A stretch of 64,000 nt of DNA, from the NCBI RefSeq assembly GCF_037543845.1, contig NZ_JBBIFX010000002.1, positions 434,001-498,000 on the forward strand. Reading direction: 5' to 3'. The position numbers and the translations under genes were made by a program. Source of the DNA: Gymnodinialimonas ulvae (GTDB lineage: Bacteria; Pseudomonadota; Alphaproteobacteria; Rhodobacterales; Rhodobacteraceae). Below, piece by piece: positions 17,174-24,103 of the stretch. The first letter of the stretch is position 1; every line of letters starts with the position of its first letter. The notes under the pieces are model-generated. The model did not search any database. It saw nothing but the letters and a program-made list of their open reading frames with translations, and was not told the origin of the DNA.

Positions 17174-18223
17174 TCAAAGGCCGATTGTGAGGTCTGCGAG
17201 TGCGATCCAGAGCGGGATCGACAGGATCGCAACGGGCGTGCCGAGGCCGGTCGACGTGCCCACGTAGGACGATGGATTTGCCTCCGGCAGGGCCCCGCGC
17301 AGGGTGGGGGGGCCGGAGATGTCCGAGCTGGACGCGGCCATCACCGCGAGCAACACCACGCCGCCGCCGGAAAAGCCGGTCATTTGGTGGATGATGAGCC
17401 CCGCGCCGAAGCCAAGCGCGCCATGCACCAGCGGTGCGGCCAGCCCGTAGGCGATGTAGGCATGCGCCACGCCCTTGAGTTCGGACAGGCGCGACCAGGC
17501 TTCCATCCCCATGATCAGCATCAGGACCGACAGAAGGCCGCGGAAGAGGATGTCGTAGAAGGACTCGTAGACGCTGTCGGGCCGCGCGAAGATGCCAAGC
17601 GCGAGGCCGAGGAGAAGGGCGGAGATCGCAGCGGAGCGGAATGTGTCGACGAGGATGCCTTTCACCATGCCCTTTTCGATGCCCGCGCCCGTGCCGGAGC
17701 GCCCCGCAGTGGCGGTGCCGTCGGGGTTGATTTCGGCGGCGGCTTTGCGTTCGGCGGAGAGCCGGGCGAGGACGATGGCGGTCACGAGGGCGGCAATGTC
17801 CATGAAGGGATAAAGCGCGCCGATGAAGCCTTCGTAGGCAATGCCTTCGCTGTCGAGCATGGCCATACCCGCCGCAAGTGTAGAGGCCGAGACGGCCCCG
17901 AAGAGCCCGGCGGTGGCGTAGCCGTCCATCGGCGTGACGCCACGCAGGCGGGCGAGCGTGCCGGTGCCCAGAAGGACAATCGCGATGCCGACGAGCGCCG
18001 CGAAGACGGCGGGCACAGCAAGTTCGAGCAGGTTGGCTTCGCGCACGGAAATGCCCGCGCCGAGGCCGACCTTCATCAGCAAAAGGAAGACGATGAATTT
18101 GTAGACCGGTTCAGGGATTTCGAGCTTGGAGCCAAACGCGGCCAGCGCCATGCCCCCGATCAGGAACGCAAGGGTGGGTTTCTGCATCTGCTCGACGATT
18201 GTGGTCGCGATATCGATCAACAT
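17174..18223 (-). CDS. sbtA: SbtA-type sodium-dependent bicarbonate transporter
   Basis: A 349-residue inner-membrane protein with about ten hydrophobic helices in two inverted halves. Diagnostic blocks are PMDGYATAGLFGAVSASTLAAG and DISGPPTLRGALPEANPSSY, which form the Na+/bicarbonate site in the characterised cyanobacterial protein. A hydrophilic cytoplasmic loop (about SAERKAAAEINPDGTATAG) separates the halves and is the contact region for SbtB. The sbtA-sbtB order and the divergent LysR gene match carbon-concentrating loci. In a heterotroph it may feed anaplerotic carboxylases; that is inference. Confidence 0.92.
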   Translation of the reverse strand: MLIDIATTIVEQMQKPTLAFLIGGMALAAFGSKLEIPEPVYKFIVFLLLMKVGLGAGISVREANLLELAVPAVFAALVGIAIVLLGTGTLARLRGVTPMDGYATAGLFGAVSASTLAAGMAMLDSEGIAYEGFIGALYPFMDIAALVTAIVLARLSAERKAAAEINPDGTATAGRSGTGAGIEKGMVKGILVDTFRSAAISALLLGLALGIFARPDSVYESFYDILFRGLLSVLMLIMGMEAWSRLSELKGVAHAYIAYGLAAPLVHGALGFGAGLIIHQMTGFSGGGVVLLAVMAASSSDISGPPTLRGALPEANPSSYVGTSTGLGTPVAILSIPLWIALADLTIGL

Positions 18224-18309
18224 GGGCGTGCTCCATTGAAGCGCAGGGACGATGGGATGCAGATAGCGACGGGTAGGGGAGATAAAAAATATATCTTTAA
18301 GGACAAAAC

Positions 18310-18326
18310 GTTCTATATTTCAGAAC
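18310..18326. promoter_or_regulatory. Inverted repeat in the sbtA / lysR intergenic region
   Basis: GTTCT at 18310-18314 and AGAAC at 18322-18326 form a perfect 5-bp inverted repeat with a 7-nt spacer, of LysR-box type. It ends exactly at the ATG of the LysR gene, inside a 103-nt divergent intergenic region that also has an AT-rich tract at 18284-18299. No Shine-Dalgarno fits between it and the start codon. Confidence 0.6.
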
Positions 18327-19196
18327 ATGGATCAGTTGAACTACCATCATCTGCGGTATTTCCGCGACGTTGCGCACGAGGGGAACCTGACGCGAGCGGC
18401 GGAGAAGTTGAACGTGTCGCAATCGGCGCTTTCGACGCAGATCAAGGCGCTGGAGGCGCGGCTTGGTCATGCGCTGTTCGAGCGGGTGGGGCGGCGCTTG
18501 GAGCTGACGGAAGTGGGGCGGATTGCGCTGGATCATGCGGACCGGATCTTTGCGACGGGCGCGGATCTGCTGGCGGTATTGCAGCAATCGGGCACGCGGA
18601 TGCCGCCGCTCAGGGTGGGCGCGGCCTCGACTCTGTCGCGGAATTATCAGCGGCGGTTTCTGGCGCCGGTTCTGGGGCGCACGGATGTGGAATTGATCCT
18701 GCGGTCGCGGTCGGAGGCGGAGTTGGTGGACGGGTTGACAAGCCTGTCGCTGGACGTGGCGTTGATGACGGAGCCGCCGCGCGGGGACGGGCGGGCGGAG
18801 GTGCGGGCGCAGCGGCTGGCGGAACAGGCGGTGGGGCTGCACGGACGGGCGGAGATGCTGCGCGGGACGCTGGCCGAAACGCTGGCGGAGGGGCGGTTTC
18901 TCTTGCCGACGGACCCGACGATCAGCGCGGGGTTCGTGGCGTTGGGGGAACGGCTGGGCGTACGGCCGCAGATCGCGGCGAGCGTGGATGATATGGCGAT
19001 GGTGCGGCTGCTGGCGCGGGACGGGGCGGGGATCGCGGTGGCGCCTGCGGTGGTTCTGGCCGATGAGTTGGAAAGCGGGCGGCTGGTTTCGGGGCCGTTT
19101 GACCTGAGGATCGCGGAGCGGTTCTTTGCGGTGACTTTGAGGCGAGAATTTCCGCATCCACTTCTGGAGGAATTGATCGCTGCGGCGGCGGTTTGA
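18327..19196 (+). CDS. LysR family transcriptional regulator
   Basis: A 289-residue LTTR. The N-terminal winged HTH is clear (YHHLRYFRDVAHEGNLTRAAEKLNVSQSALSTQIKALEARLGHALFERVGRR, split here by length only in description), followed by a linker helix and a periplasmic-binding-like effector domain. The YHHL(R)YF start is closer to NhaR-type than to CbbR-type regulators. It is divergent from sbtA and probably controls it and itself through the inverted repeat touching its start codon. No Shine-Dalgarno is visible, so the mRNA may be leaderless. Confidence 0.93.
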   Translation: MDQLNYHHLRYFRDVAHEGNLTRAAEKLNVSQSALSTQIKALEARLGHALFERVGRRLELTEVGRIALDHADRIFATGADLLAVLQQSGTRMPPLRVGAASTLSRNYQRRFLAPVLGRTDVELILRSRSEAELVDGLTSLSLDVALMTEPPRGDGRAEVRAQRLAEQAVGLHGRAEMLRGTLAETLAEGRFLLPTDPTISAGFVALGERLGVRPQIAASVDDMAMVRLLARDGAGIAVAPAVVLADELESGRLVSGPFDLRIAERFFAVTLRREFPHPLLEELIAAAAV

Positions 19197-19553
19197 GCGC
19201 GGGTTCTCAAGGTTGCGCACGCGTGCTCAGATGCCCTATATTGCAATTTATCGTTTGAAAACAACGATCCGGCTCTTGGAATATTTCTATGATTATAGAA
19301 ATGTCCGAATCGTGGTTAACGGCGCCTTGCGCGGCGTTTCGCGTCGGGTTTCGGGCGCTGAGCACCGACAGCGACCGCTGCCAGACAGGCTCTTTTTCAA
19401 CGAAAAAGATGCCGAAAGGGGGCCTGGGTGCGGCCTGTCCCTTCACGGGATATCGCTGCGCGATACCCTGTCGGGCAATGAATGGCGGGGCTGCTTCGCC
19501 GCTATTAACCCGCTGGTGGTTCTTGGCGCGTGCCTTGGTGGTCGAGCAGTAGG
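19197..19553. other. Intergenic region with an AT-rich palindrome
   Basis: A 357-nt gap. The main signal is a perfect 8-bp inverted repeat, ATTTCTAT at 19283-19290 and ATAGAAAT at 19295-19302, with a 4-nt loop GATT. Weaker GC-rich hairpins follow around 19445-19480. Short ORFs on both strands have no ribosome binding site or recognisable product and are not called. Confidence 0.5.
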
Positions 19554-20057
19554 CTATCCATCTCGCAACATCTCATACGTAACCAGGAACCTCCCATCCT
19601 TGATGTGAGTTGAGGCCCTACGTTCTGCCGCTGCTAGCACAGAGTGCAAAACATCGCCGAGTGCTTTGGCGTATTGATCGTCTGTCGAGAAATCCGTGCT
19701 ATGGAAATCATCAAGAGTGTCTAGATCGACAACACATTGAAAGCGTTCTCCACCATACTCCATAGGTATTGATGCGGTGTTCTCGAAGCGATTGATCTTG
19801 ATGCTTTTTGAGAATTGAAGCCTTCGTTCTCTGAAGCGAACGCCTTCTCCCTTTGATCCCTCAGCCGAAATGAATTCGACACCCGCAGCAAACATACTGT
19901 CTTCGATGGAACGCAAGTTATTCTTCATTGGCCACCTAGAGCCCGACTCAAAGTCAGCGATAGTTCCGCGCGAGACATTCGCATTGGCCGCCAATTCGCC
20001 TTGGCTCCAATTCAGTAGGCTGCGGCCTGCCCGGCATTGATCGTAAGAAATCGGCAT
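19554..20057 (-). CDS. XRE-type helix-turn-helix protein with unknown C-terminal domain
   Basis: A 167-residue protein. Residues ~3-62 are a Cro/C1-type HTH (RSLLNWSQGELAANANVSRGTIADFES). Residues ~90-165 (IPMEYGGERFQCVVDLDTLDDF and the following helix) resemble the DUF1488 layout, a tentative match. Its codons are clearly more AT-rich than those of its neighbours, suggesting recent acquisition. It has its own near-consensus promoter with a palindrome between the -10 and -35 boxes, so it is likely autoregulated. The start follows a GGAAG sequence. Confidence 0.83.
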   Translation of the reverse strand: MPISYDQCRAGRSLLNWSQGELAANANVSRGTIADFESGSRWPMKNNLRSIEDSMFAAGVEFISAEGSKGEGVRFRERRLQFSKSIKINRFENTASIPMEYGGERFQCVVDLDTLDDFHSTDFSTDDQYAKALGDVLHSVLAAAERRASTHIKDGRFLVTYEMLRDG

Positions 20058-20077
20058 ATTTTACTAACTTCCGACAA

Positions 20078-20105
20078 ATTATATGATGTCGTGCAAAATG
20101 CACAA
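20078..20105 (-). promoter_or_regulatory. Promoter and operator of the XRE-type gene
   Basis: On the minus strand a TTGTGC -35 (20105-20100) and a perfect TATAAT -10 (20083-20078) are separated by 16 nt. Between them lies the palindrome GTGCA-N3-TGCAC (20091-20103), ideally placed for repression by a dimeric HTH protein. The start codon is about 14 nt downstream of the expected transcription start. Confidence 0.72.
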
Positions 20106-20155
20106 TAGCATACATATTGTCAATCTATTGCAGCTTCTCCAGTTTTGGGTGCTAA

Positions 20156-20295
20156 GCCGCACATCGTCGGGCCGCGGTGCGGCGATGCGACGGGACTTCC
20201 TTGGCACTTTATGGTGGCCACATTCGCGAGACCTGACCGAGACGCGCGTCACCAGCCAAATCGCCGGGCCGGGGGGCGGCCCGACGATGTGCGGC
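20156..20295. repeat. Perfect 20-bp inverted repeat pair
   Basis: The 20-mer at 20156-20175 (GCCGCACATC GTCGGGCCGC) is repeated in exact reverse complement at 20276-20295, with 100 nt between. The interior carries no ORF with a ribosome binding site. It is part of a larger composite repeat block between the XRE gene and pnp. Confidence 0.8.
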
Positions 20296-20429
20296 GGCCT
20301 GCGGCCTTGATTCCGCACGGTTGCGGAGATGCGACGTGGTGGGCGGCCCGACCCCTCTCGGCAGACTTTGCGGGCGAAGTCGCCTGCCGGGCGATGGGTG
20401 TGCGGCGCTCTGCGGCCTTGCTTCCGCAC
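20289..20429. repeat. Direct 30-nt repeats with hairpin ends
   Basis: Two units, 20289-20318 and 20400-20429, match at 27 of 30 positions. Each begins GTGCGGCG and ends TTCCGCAC, so its ends are complementary and can fold. Unit starts are 111 nt apart. The first overlaps the right arm of the 20-bp inverted repeat. The remaining 430-600 stretch before pnp holds no gene I can support. Confidence 0.78.
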
Positions 20430-20600
20430 CCGGAAAGCGCGCGCTCTTCCCAAACACCCCCAACCCGTGTACACCCCCGCGCATCTGAGACGACGCGCTT
20501 TGACCTCGGCGCCCGCACAAGGACAGGGGTCGGCGGCAATGGGGCCGCCATTGACATGAGGGACCGGGCAGGGGCTCGGAGTGCCCTCGAATAGGAAACG

Positions 20601-22736
20601 ATGATGTTCAACATTGTGAAGAAAGAGATCCAGTGGGGCGAAGAGACGCTCACGCTGGAAACGGGCCGTGTGGCCCGTCAGGCCGATGGGTCTGTGATTG
20701 CGACGCTGGGTGAGACCTCCGTCATGGCGAACGTGACGTTCGCGAAAGCACCGAAGCCGGGAATGGATTTCTTCCCGCTGACGGTCCATTACCAAGAGAA
20801 ATATTACGCCGCCGGTAAAGTGCCCGGTGGCTTCTTCAAGCGTGAGGCCCGGCCCACCGAGAAGGAAACCCTGACCGCGCGTCTGATCGACCGTCCGATC
20901 CGCCCGCTGTTCGTTCCCGGTTTCAAAAACGAGACGCTGGTGATGTGTACGGTTCTGTCGCATGACCTCGTGAATGACCCCGACATGGTTGCGATGATCG
21001 CGGCGTCTGCGGCGTTGACGATTTCGGGCGCGCCGTTCCGAGGCCCGATTGCGGGCGCACGGGTTGGGTTCGAGGATGGTGAATACGTCCTGAACCCGAC
21101 GGTCGATGACATGCACGATCTGCGCAACAACCCCGAGCAGCGCCTTGATCTGGTTGTGGCGGGCACCAAAGACGCCGTGATGATGGTTGAATCCGAGGCC
21201 TATGAGCTGACCGAGGCGGAAATGCTGGGTGCGGTGAAATTCGCCCACGAGAGCATTCAGCCGGTGATCGACCTGATCATTGATCTGGCCGAAGACGCGG
21301 CGAAGGAGCCGTTCGATTTCCAGGCCCCCGATTACAGCGATCTGTATGCCGCGATTGCCAAAGCGGGCGAGCAGAAGATGCGCGACGCCTATGCGATTGG
21401 TGACAAGCTGGAGCGTCAGGCGGCCGTTGCGGCCGTGAAAGAGGGCGTGAAGGAAGGTCTGAGCGAAGAGCAGCTTGAGGATCCGAACCTTTCGGCGGCG
21501 TTGAAGAAGCTGGAAAGCACGGTTCTGCGGTCGGATGTGGTCAAGAACGGGCGCCGGATCGACGGCCGGGCGCTGGACGAAGTGCGTGACATCGTGTGCG
21601 AGACCAAGGTCCTGCCGCGCACGCACGGCTCGGCCCTGTTCACCCGTGGTGAGACGCAGGGTCTCGTGGTGACGACGCTGGGCACCGGCGACGATGAGCA
21701 GTTCATCGACGCGCTGCATGGCAACTTCAAATCCAACTTCCTGCTGCATTACAACTTCCCGCCCTATTCGGTCGGTGAAGCCGGTCGCGTGGGCCCTCCG
21801 GGTCGTCGTGAGATCGGCCACGGCAAGCTGGCATGGCGCGCGTTGCAGGCGGTTTTGCCGGCGGCGACGGATTTCCCCTACACGGTTCGCGTCGTGTCGG
21901 AGATCACCGAGTCGAACGGATCGTCGTCGATGGCGTCGGTTTGTGGCGGGTCGCTTTCCATGATGGATGCGGGCGTGCCGCTCAAGGCGCCGGTGGCCGG
22001 TGTGGCCATGGGTCTGGTGTTGGAAGAAGACGGCTCCTACGGGATCCTGACCGACATTCTCGGCGACGAAGATCACCTGGGCGACATGGACTTCAAAGTG
22101 GCGGGGACCGAAGCCGGGATCACGTCGTTGCAGATGGACATCAAGGTCGCGGGCATCACGCAGGAGATCATGGAGAAGGCGTTGGAGCAGGCGAAAGCCG
22201 GGCGTCTTCACATCCTGGGTGAGATGAACAAGTCGGTCTCGGAAGCCGGTGAGTTCTCCGAGCATGCGCCGCGCATCGAGACGATGCAGATCCCCACCGA
22301 CAAGATCCGCGAAGTGATCGGGTCGGGCGGCAAGGTCATCCGCGAGATCGTGGAAGTGTCGGGCGCCAAGGTCGACATCAACGACGAAGGCATCATCAAG
22401 ATCGCCAGCCCCAACGGGGACAGCATCCAGAAGGCCTATGACATGATCCATTCGATCGTGGCCGAGCCCGAGGAAGGCAAGGTCTACAAGGGCAAGGTCG
22501 TGAAGATCGTCGATTTCGGCGCCTTCGTGAACTTCTTCGGCAAGCGTGACGGTCTGGTGCATGTGTCCCAGATCGAGAACCGCCGCCTGGATCATCCGTC
22601 GGATGTTCTGAAGGAAGGTCAGGATGTCTGGGTCAAGCTTCTGGGCTTTGACGACCGTGGCAAGGTTCGCCTTGCGATGAAGATGGTCAACCAGGAGACC
22701 GGCGAAGAGATGAAGAAGGAGGAGGCCGAGGGCTGA
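20601..22736 (+). CDS. pnp: Polyribonucleotide nucleotidyltransferase (PNPase)
   Basis: PNPase is the phosphorolytic 3'-5' exoribonuclease of the degradosome. The 711-residue product has two RNase PH domains (FFPLTVHYQEKYYAAG, GGFFKREARPTEKETLTARLIDRPIRPLF; and RTHGSALFTRGETQ, RREIGHGKLAWRAL), the helical linker, a KH domain (IGSGGKVIREIVE) and a C-terminal S1 domain (VYKGKVVKIVDFGAFVNFF). AGGAAACG precedes tandem ATG codons at 20601/20604. The leader contains the composite repeat block, and the sulfotransferase gene overlaps the stop (TGATG). Confidence 0.98.
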   Translation: MMFNIVKKEIQWGEETLTLETGRVARQADGSVIATLGETSVMANVTFAKAPKPGMDFFPLTVHYQEKYYAAGKVPGGFFKREARPTEKETLTARLIDRPIRPLFVPGFKNETLVMCTVLSHDLVNDPDMVAMIAASAALTISGAPFRGPIAGARVGFEDGEYVLNPTVDDMHDLRNNPEQRLDLVVAGTKDAVMMVESEAYELTEAEMLGAVKFAHESIQPVIDLIIDLAEDAAKEPFDFQAPDYSDLYAAIAKAGEQKMRDAYAIGDKLERQAAVAAVKEGVKEGLSEEQLEDPNLSAALKKLESTVLRSDVVKNGRRIDGRALDEVRDIVCETKVLPRTHGSALFTRGETQGLVVTTLGTGDDEQFIDALHGNFKSNFLLHYNFPPYSVGEAGRVGPPGRREIGHGKLAWRALQAVLPAATDFPYTVRVVSEITESNGSSSMASVCGGSLSMMDAGVPLKAPVAGVAMGLVLEEDGSYGILTDILGDEDHLGDMDFKVAGTEAGITSLQMDIKVAGITQEIMEKALEQAKAGRLHILGEMNKSVSEAGEFSEHAPRIETMQIPTDKIREVIGSGGKVIREIVEVSGAKVDINDEGIIKIASPNGDSIQKAYDMIHSIVAEPEEGKVYKGKVVKIVDFGAFVNFFGKRDGLVHVSQIENRRLDHPSDVLKEGQDVWVKLLGFDDRGKVRLAMKMVNQETGEEMKKEEAEG

Positions 22737-23509
22737 TGGCTCGACGCCTTCTAGGCACCCGGTTCGAGGACAAGTACTCGTCCCGGCAACTCAAGGCGAT
22801 TGCCCGGTATCATCTGGGCATCGCCAAACACCTGTTCATTCACATCCCGAAGAACGGGGGCCTGACGATCCGCAATTCCCGCGCCATGCGGCGGCGGGTC
22901 GTCCTGGCCGACCCCTATTTCCACAAATCCCCGGCCTACACGCAGGCCCTTGCCGAAGCGATGGCCGCAGAGCGCATGCACCACGGCAATCAGCACGCGC
23001 GGCTGATTGATGTGCGCGCGGATGTGCGCGCGCGCCTGCAGGCGGTGGCAATCATCCGTAACCCCTGGTCGCGGACCTATTCACGGTTTCTGTTCGGCGG
23101 TAAGGCAGCCCTAAAGCGGGGGCGCAGGCCGGATTTTTCGCAACAGGCGTTCGAGGCCTTCCTTGAGCAGCGCCATACATATGCCGACAAGCCGTTTTTC
23201 TGGCACCGCGCGGTGAAGGGCTGGTATCCACAGCTTGATTATGTGCGCGACGAGCAGGGCCGCATCGCCGCCGATATCCTGCGCCTTGAGCATATGGATG
23301 CGGAAATCGCGCGCTACTTTGGTGTTGAGGGCATGCGCACGGCCAACCATTCGCGCCAGAAAGCGCCGCATTACACCGAGGTCTATACCGACAGGACACG
23401 GCAGATCGTGGCGGATTGGTACGCCGCAGACATCGAGACCTTCGGGTTTGATTTCGTCGGCGGCGCAACGCGGAACTGCCATTATGCCGAGGCGCAGGCG
23501 CCTGGCTGA
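22736..23509 (+). CDS. Sulfotransferase family protein
   Basis: A 257-residue cytosolic protein with both PAPS-binding elements of sulfotransferases: the 5'-phosphosulfate loop FIHIPKNGGLTI (residues 34-45) and the 3'-phosphate block AIIRNPWSRTYSRF (residues 105-118), as in the Sulfotransfer_2 group that modifies carbohydrates. The start overlaps the pnp stop. The acceptor is unknown; the next genes are a Tat-exported repeat peptide and an HprK/PqqD protein. Confidence 0.88.
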   Translation: MARRLLGTRFEDKYSSRQLKAIARYHLGIAKHLFIHIPKNGGLTIRNSRAMRRRVVLADPYFHKSPAYTQALAEAMAAERMHHGNQHARLIDVRADVRARLQAVAIIRNPWSRTYSRFLFGGKAALKRGRRPDFSQQAFEAFLEQRHTYADKPFFWHRAVKGWYPQLDYVRDEQGRIAADILRLEHMDAEIARYFGVEGMRTANHSRQKAPHYTEVYTDRTRQIVADWYAADIETFGFDFVGGATRNCHYAEAQAPG

Positions 23510-23671
23510 TCGCGGGTGGGCAGCGGTCCGCCGCCCGGGGAGACGCCAATGGCAAAAAAGCGCCGAGGGCATGGTTTCTTCATATTTTCGCTAAAAAGAC
23601 GCTCGATATGGCTGCTCTACCTACTACCTGACAATTTATGTCGGTCTTGCAACGAAACCTTGGGAGAGATC

Positions 23672-24031
23672 ATGTCGAAGTCTGATATCGTTTCACGCCG
23701 CAGAGCCATGGCCCGTCTGGGCGGATTGGCGCTTGCGGGATATGTGGTTCCGTCGATGACGACCCTGTCGATGGCGCAGGCGCAATCGGCCCCGAGCCCC
23801 GCCACCGCCCCGAGCCCCGCCACCGCGCCGAGCCCGGCTACCGCGCCGAGCCCGGCGACGGCCCCAACGGCGCCCACCGGGCCGAGCGGGCCCGGTCAAC
23901 CGTCGCGCGGGCGTGCTTCCGCGGGGCAGACCAGACCGACGCGCCCGAGCCGCCCCGAGACCCTGCGCACGCCCGGCGATTGCATCGGTGCCGGCGGACG
24001 TTGGGACGCAACGGAAAACACCTGCAACTGA
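23672..24031 (+). CDS. Tat-signal repeat peptide with Cys-bracketed C-terminus
   Basis: A 119-residue protein. Residues 1-37 look like a twin-arginine signal (SRRRAMARLGG, then a hydrophobic stretch and an AQA cleavage site). Residues 40-63 are four tandem APSPAT units, followed by a Pro/Thr/Arg-rich segment. The C terminus TPGDCIGAGGRWDATENTCN has two cysteines (104, 118) bracketing a GGxWD motif. GGGAGAG stands 3 nt before the ATG; an in-frame start at 23552 would add 40 residues ahead of the signal. Could be a small cell-surface protein or the substrate of the adjacent enzymes. No known family. Confidence 0.75.
   Translation: MSKSDIVSRRRAMARLGGLALAGYVVPSMTTLSMAQAQSAPSPATAPSPATAPSPATAPSPATAPTAPTGPSGPGQPSRGRASAGQTRPTRPSRPETLRTPGDCIGAGGRWDATENTCN
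23789..23860 (+). repeat. Four tandem 18-nt units encoding APSPAT
   Basis: Four in-frame copies of an 18-nt unit. The first two are identical; units 3 and 4 differ only at third codon positions, so selection has kept the amino acid repeat. Confidence 0.92.
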
Positions 24032-24103
24032 TCCGGGCTATTTGCCAGGATCAAAGGGGCCTTCGCCGGATCGGCGAGGGCCTTTCACGTTCGGGAGGCG
24101 ACG

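Noticed and set aside
17147..18991. 614-residue plus-strand frame through sbtA into the LysR gene
   Set aside because: Antisense to sbtA and in the wrong frame for the LysR gene; no motif.
19289..19552. 87-residue plus-strand ORF after the LysR gene
   Set aside because: It starts inside a palindrome, lacks a ribosome binding site and has no recognisable product.
20079..22595. 838-residue open frame opposite pnp
   Set aside because: Shadow of pnp codon bias; no recognisable motif and no ribosome binding site.
23789..23860. Short tandem repeats that could suggest a CRISPR array
   Set aside because: Repeats are contiguous 18-nt in-frame codons without spacers; they encode APSPAT.
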